Shown here piece by piece: positions 60,674 through 64,000 of a DNA stretch of 64,000 bases. How positions within the stretch are numbered: the stretch's first letter is position 1; each line of letters begins with the position of its first letter. The notes under the pieces were generated by a model, which was not told where the DNA came from, ran no database searches, and saw only the letters and a program-made list of their open reading frames with translations. Location: the NCBI RefSeq assembly GCF_023822065.1, contig NZ_CP084930.1, forward strand, positions 1,258,501 to 1,322,500, written 5' to 3'. Source of the stretch: Sphingomonas morindae (GTDB lineage: Bacteria > Pseudomonadota > Alphaproteobacteria > Sphingomonadales > Sphingomonadaceae). A program made the position numbers and the translations under genes.

Positions 60674-61618
60674 ATGGAAACGCGGTCCAATCATGTTCTG
60701 GTCGGGGGCGTGGTGCTGGCCATCATCGCCGTCGCCGTGGTGTTCATCGTGTGGATGGCGCAGATCGGCAATGGCCATCAGCAGAAATACGACATCTTCT
60801 TCCCCAATTCGGTGGAAGGGCTCGCCAAGGGATCGGCCGTCACCTTCTCGGGCGTGCCGGTCGGCAAGATCGACGATATCAAGCTGATGCCGGACAGCCC
60901 GCAGCTGGTGCGGGTGCGCATCTCGGTGGATGATTCGACGCCGATCCTGCAGGGCACCACCGCCACCATTTCGGGCGTCGGCTTCACCGGGGTCAGCCAG
61001 ATCAATCTGGCGGGCGCGATCAAGGGCGCCGCGCCGATCACCGCGATCGGCCCGTTCGGCGCGCCCGTCATTCCCACCAAGCCGGGGCTGGTGGGCCAGC
61101 TGCTCAACTCCGCGCCGCAGCTGCTCGACAAGCTGTCCACGCTCACCCAGCGCCTCGGCGATCTGCTGGACGACCGCAACCAGAACTCGATCCACCATAT
61201 TCTCGAGAATATCGATAAGGTGACGAGCGATCTGGCGGCGGGCTCGCCGCAGCTGCGCCAGACGATCGCCTCCGCCAATCTGGCGATCCAGCAGGCCGGC
61301 CATGCCGCCGACGAGATCGCCAAGGTCGCCACCACCACCAATTCGGTGATGGACGGCGATGTCCGCCAGTCGATGGCCGAGCTGCGCCAGACGATCGCGT
61401 CCGCCCACCATACCGCCGGCGAGATCGACAAGCTGGTGGCCGACGCCAAGCCGGGCGTGACCCAGCTGACCACCGAGACGGCGCCGAACATCAACCGGCT
61501 GGTGCGCGATCTCTCGGAAATGGCCGATGCGCTGACCGCCACCGCCAACCGGCTGAACAACAGCGGCGCGGGCGGCGTGCTGGGTGGCAATCGTCTTCCC
61601 GTCTATAAGGGCAAATGA
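60674..61618 (+). CDS. MlaD-type MCE domain substrate-binding protein
   Basis: This periplasmic MCE protein of 314 residues has one N-terminal anchor helix (VLVGGVVLAIIAVAVVFIVW). The MCE domain follows (YDIFFPNSVEGLAKGSAVTF, GVPVGKIDDI, GTTATISGVGFTGVSQINL). The long C-terminal helical part contains repeated LRQTIASA and similar segments. It binds lipid substrates for the MlaEF core. I chose the ATG at 60674 (METRSNHVLVG), the usual start for this group; TTG at 60662, which overlaps the MlaF stop, is an alternative. The last codons overlap the lipoprotein gene. Confidence 0.9.
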   Translation: METRSNHVLVGGVVLAIIAVAVVFIVWMAQIGNGHQQKYDIFFPNSVEGLAKGSAVTFSGVPVGKIDDIKLMPDSPQLVRVRISVDDSTPILQGTTATISGVGFTGVSQINLAGAIKGAAPITAIGPFGAPVIPTKPGLVGQLLNSAPQLLDKLSTLTQRLGDLLDDRNQNSIHHILENIDKVTSDLAAGSPQLRQTIASANLAIQQAGHAADEIAKVATTTNSVMDGDVRQSMAELRQTIASAHHTAGEIDKLVADAKPGVTQLTTETAPNINRLVRDLSEMADALTATANRLNNSGAGGVLGGNRLPVYKGK

Positions 61619-62226
61619 GCATGAGACAGGCGAAAGGCATGAGCGCTGCGGGATCGGCGCTGGCATTGGCGGCGCTGGCCCTGCTGCCCGGCTGCGTCAG
61701 CTTCGGTCCCAAGCCGCCGCCCAGCCTGATCCGCTTCGCCCCCGCCGCCATGGCCCCCGCCGATGCCGGCGCGCCGCTCACGCCGGCCCGCGCGGTGACG
61801 GTGATGGTGCCGACCACGCCGAACGAGCTGGCCGCGCCGCGCGTGCCGGTGCGCAGCGGCGCCGCCGATCTCGCCTATCTCAAGGACGCGCAATATGCCG
61901 ATTCGCCGGCGCGTCTGTTCCGCGATCTGCTGATGGAGACGATCCGCGCGCGCACCGGCCGGCCGGCGCTGGAAGGGCGCGACTATCATCTGGCGGGCGG
62001 CAGCGTGCTCAATTCGCGGATCGACACGCTTTCGGTCGATGCCGGGCAGCGCCGCGTCGATCTCGTCGTCGATGCGGTGCTGAAGACGCCCAACCAGGAC
62101 GCGATGACGCGCCGCTTCGAGGCGCATGTGCCGGTCACCGCGGTCACGGCGCCGGCGGTGACGCCCGCGCTCTCGCAGGCCGCGAACGACGTGGCGGTGC
62201 AGATCGCCGATTGGGTGGGCCGCTAG
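61615..62226 (+). CDS. ABC-type transport auxiliary lipoprotein
   Basis: This 203-residue lipoprotein has the lipobox LLPGC with Cys27. It matches the ABC_trans_aux family (PF03886 type; PqiC is a relative) that partners MCE transporters in the periplasm. Recognisable parts are ARAVTVMVPTTPNELAAPR, DLAYLKDAQYADSPARLFRD and GRDYHLAGGSVLNSRIDTLSVD (about 130-150). The ATG at 61615 overlaps the MlaD stop. It is the last gene of the mla-like operon and probably anchors the MCE protein to the outer or inner leaflet side; that role is inferred. Confidence 0.85.
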   Translation: MSMRQAKGMSAAGSALALAALALLPGCVSFGPKPPPSLIRFAPAAMAPADAGAPLTPARAVTVMVPTTPNELAAPRVPVRSGAADLAYLKDAQYADSPARLFRDLLMETIRARTGRPALEGRDYHLAGGSVLNSRIDTLSVDAGQRRVDLVVDAVLKTPNQDAMTRRFEAHVPVTAVTAPAVTPALSQAANDVAVQIADWVGR

Positions 62227-62248
62227 CCGCCCCCCCGGCCTTCGCCCG

Positions 62249-62274
62249 ACGCCGTGCCGCGAGCGGCGCGGCGT
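62249..62274. terminator. inverted repeat between convergent mla lipoprotein gene and pepN
   Basis: Bases 62249-62260 and 62263-62274 form a 12-base inverted repeat with one G-T wobble and a tiny loop. No T-run is present. It may end transcription of one or both convergent genes. Confidence 0.4.
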
Positions 62275-62286
62275 GGGGCGTGCGGC

Positions 62287-64000
62287 TCAGCCCAGGCTCT
62301 TGGAGGCCTGCTCGAACACGTCGCGGCTGAGCCCCGGCGTGGCGACGATCCGCTCCAGCTCGGCGCGCATCAGCGCGGCGCGCATCGGCTCGAACCGGCG
62401 CCAGCGGCCGAGCGGCGGCACCAGCCGCGCCGCCGTCTGCGCATTGATCGGATCCGCCGCCAGGATCATGTCGGCGACAAAGCGGTAGCCCGATCCGTCG
62501 GCGGCGTGGAAGGCATGCTGGTTGGCCGCGAAGGCGCCCACCAGCGCACGCAGCCGGTTGGGATTGGCGAGCGTGAAATCCGGGTGGCGCGCGAGCCGGG
62601 CGACCTGCTCGGCCGTGTCCTCGCGCGTCGACAGCGCCTGGACGGTGAACCATTTGTCGAGCACCAGCGCATCGGCCCGGTAGCGCTCGTAAAAGCCCTC
62701 AAGTGCCCGCTCCCGCTCCGGCGCCACCATCGAGCCGAGCACGCCCAGCGCGCCGTAGCGGTCGGTCATATTGTCGGCGGCCTCGAACTGGGCGAGCGCC
62801 AGCGCCGCCGCATCCGCCGCGCCCGACGCCGCGATATAGCCGAGCGCCACGGTGCGCAGCCGGCGGCGCCCCTTGGCGACCGGCGTGAGCGCGAAGCCGT
62901 TGGCGGCGGTGGCGGCATAGGCGGCGCGCCACTGCGCCTCGAGCGTGCGGCCGAGACGCTGGCGCAGCCCTTCGCGCGCGCGCCGGATCGCGACCGGATC
63001 GACCTGGGCGAGCTGATCGCCGAGAAAGGCCTCGGTCGGCAGCAGCACGGCTTCGCCGACAAAGGCGGCGTCGAGCGCCTCGTCGGCGAGCGTGGTGCGC
63101 ACCGCCTCGATCACCGCCGCCTCGTCGGCGGGCCGGCCCTCGATCAGCGCCACCAGCGTATCCACCATCAGCTGCTGCATCGCCTCGAACCGCGCGAAGG
63201 GATCGTCGTCATGCGCGGAGAGGAAGGCGAGATCCTCGGCGCTGCGATCGCTCTCGATCACCACCGGCGCGGAGAAGCCGCGGTTGATCGACAGCACCGG
63301 CCGCTCGCCGATCGCGGGGAAGAGGATGCTGTCCTCCGCCTCCGAGAGGATATGCACCCGCTCGGGCACGAGCGTGCGCCCGCTCTCGGCGCCGAACAGC
63401 GCCAGCCGCAGCGGGATCGGCATGGGCAGCTTGTCGGGCTGGCCGGGCGTGGGCGGCACGATCTGCGCGAGGCTGAGCCGGGCGGTGCCGCTGGCCGCAT
63501 CATGGCTGAGCAGCGCGCGCACCCGCGGCGTGCCGGCCTGGCCATACCAGCGCCGGAAGCCGCCGAGATCGACGCCATTGGCGGTTTCCATCGCCCGCAG
63601 GAAATCCTCGCAGGTCGCGGCGGTGCCGTCATTCTCGTCGAAATAGCGGTCGCTGCCGCGACGAAAGCCCTCGGCGCCCAGCATGGTATGCAGCATGCGG
63701 ATCACCTCGGCCCCCTTGTTGTAGATGGTGGCCGTGTAGAAATTGGAGATTTCGAGGTAGGAATCGGGCCGGATCGGATGAGCGAGCGGGCCGGCATCCT
63801 CGGGGAATTGCGCCGCGCGCAGCACCCGCACATCCTCGATCCGCTTGACCGCGCGGCTGCCCTGATCGGCCGAGAATTCCTGATCGCGGAAGACGGTGAA
63901 GCCTTCCTTCAGGCTCAGCTGGAACCAGTCGCGGCAGGTGACGCGGTTGCCCGACCAATTGTGGAAATATTCGTGCGCCACCACCCCCGCCACGGCATCG
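62287..64000 (-). CDS. pepN: aminopeptidase N (M1), C-terminal part
   Basis: This zinc aminopeptidase is closest in pattern to E. coli PepN. The 5' end is outside the window, so about 571 residues are seen. The HExxH zinc motif is present (HEYFHNWSGNRVTCRDW, near 63960) and the second Glu ligand in LKEGFTVFRDQEFS. The stretch VKRIEDVRVLRAAQF, TIYNKGAEVIRMLHTMLG and ATCEDFLRAMETANGVDL also matches PepN, as does the C-terminal DUF3458-type region (LVDTLVALIEG and helical repeats). It removes N-terminal residues from peptides in the cytoplasm. It converges on the Mla lipoprotein gene. Confidence 0.95.
   Translation of the reverse strand, partial: DAVAGVVAHEYFHNWSGNRVTCRDWFQLSLKEGFTVFRDQEFSADQGSRAVKRIEDVRVLRAAQFPEDAGPLAHPIRPDSYLEISNFYTATIYNKGAEVIRMLHTMLGAEGFRRGSDRYFDENDGTAATCEDFLRAMETANGVDLGGFRRWYGQAGTPRVRALLSHDAASGTARLSLAQIVPPTPGQPDKLPMPIPLRLALFGAESGRTLVPERVHILSEAEDSILFPAIGERPVLSINRGFSAPVVIESDRSAEDLAFLSAHDDDPFARFEAMQQLMVDTLVALIEGRPADEAAVIEAVRTTLADEALDAAFVGEAVLLPTEAFLGDQLAQVDPVAIRRAREGLRQRLGRTLEAQWRAAYAATAANGFALTPVAKGRRRLRTVALGYIAASGAADAAALALAQFEAADNMTDRYGALGVLGSMVAPERERALEGFYERYRADALVLDKWFTVQALSTREDTAEQVARLARHPDFTLANPNRLRALVGAFAANQHAFHAADGSGYRFVADMILAADPINAQTAARLVPPLGRWRRFEPMRAALMRAELERIVATPGLSRDVFEQASKSLG

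Noticed and set aside
1-64000. Mobile elements, prophage, CRISPR array, integron or toxin-antitoxin island
   Set aside because: I saw no transposase, integrase, spacer-repeat array or flanking inverted/direct repeats. The gene content is consistent and core-like throughout.

Overview
The window is GC-rich, gene-dense chromosomal DNA from an alphaproteobacterium. The gene set points to Sphingomonadales, probably a Sphingomonas-like genus: a CyoABCD ubiquinol oxidase, an NDUFA9-type complex I protein, MidA, a STAS-MlaE fusion, TonB-dependent uptake, and many genes that overlap by a 4-base start/stop (ATGA or GTGA). This placement is inferred from the gene set, not from a search. I see no insertion sequence, integrase, prophage, CRISPR array or plasmid function. 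The window reads as core genome.

Layout, left to right. 1-1949: the 5' end of a tRNA-Leu (minus strand) with its promoter, an NDUFA9-like reductase and uppP. 2015-8726: a glutamate synthase operon in the unusual order gltD, DUF2059 gene, gltB, with a hairpin over the gltD ribosome-binding site and an intrinsic terminator after gltB. 8762-10806: a glutathione transferase and a POT transporter. 10874-14946 (minus): cyoABCD. 15038-21156 (minus): a TreS-maltokinase fusion and an enlarged GlgE, two core steps of the trehalose-to-alpha-glucan route. 21230-23823: a purine salvage operon of adenine deaminase, phosphoribosyltransferase and exported nucleoside hydrolase. 23820-30485: a LysM-like lipoprotein, a CPA1 Na+/H+ antiporter, an exopolysaccharide-initiating sugar transferase, a YdeP-type molybdoenzyme and a 63-residue acidic protein.

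30524-45367 (all minus): a MATE exporter, an S9 oligopeptidase, a PaoABC-like molybdenum hydroxylase operon, an RND pump with its adaptor, and a TonB-dependent receptor. 45547-50101 (minus): M28 peptidase, APC permease and periplasmic trehalase in one run. 50367-52416 (minus): ferrochelatase, phaB and a ribbon-helix-helix protein. 52563-56635 (plus): lgt, midA, pgeF and a Cys/Met-metabolism PLP enzyme. 56654-58528 (minus): a small exported protein, a HAD-IB phosphatase and a MobA-like nucleotidyltransferase. 58708-62226 (plus): an Mla-type lipid transport operon. The window ends inside pepN (minus).

Several genes share themes. Trehalose and alpha-glucan metabolism appears twice (TreS-Mak/GlgE, and trehalase). 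Adenine deaminase feeding a hypoxanthine-type phosphoribosyltransferase makes a coherent salvage route. Lgt, PgeF, UppP and Mla all serve the envelope. I found no clearly new multi-gene system. The items most worth a second look are the gltD start-codon hairpin, the extra N-terminal domain of GlgE, the nucleoside hydrolase that lacks the usual Asp-Asp pair, and the nucleotidyltransferase/HAD pair beside mla. No gene-free stretch exceeds 300 bases.
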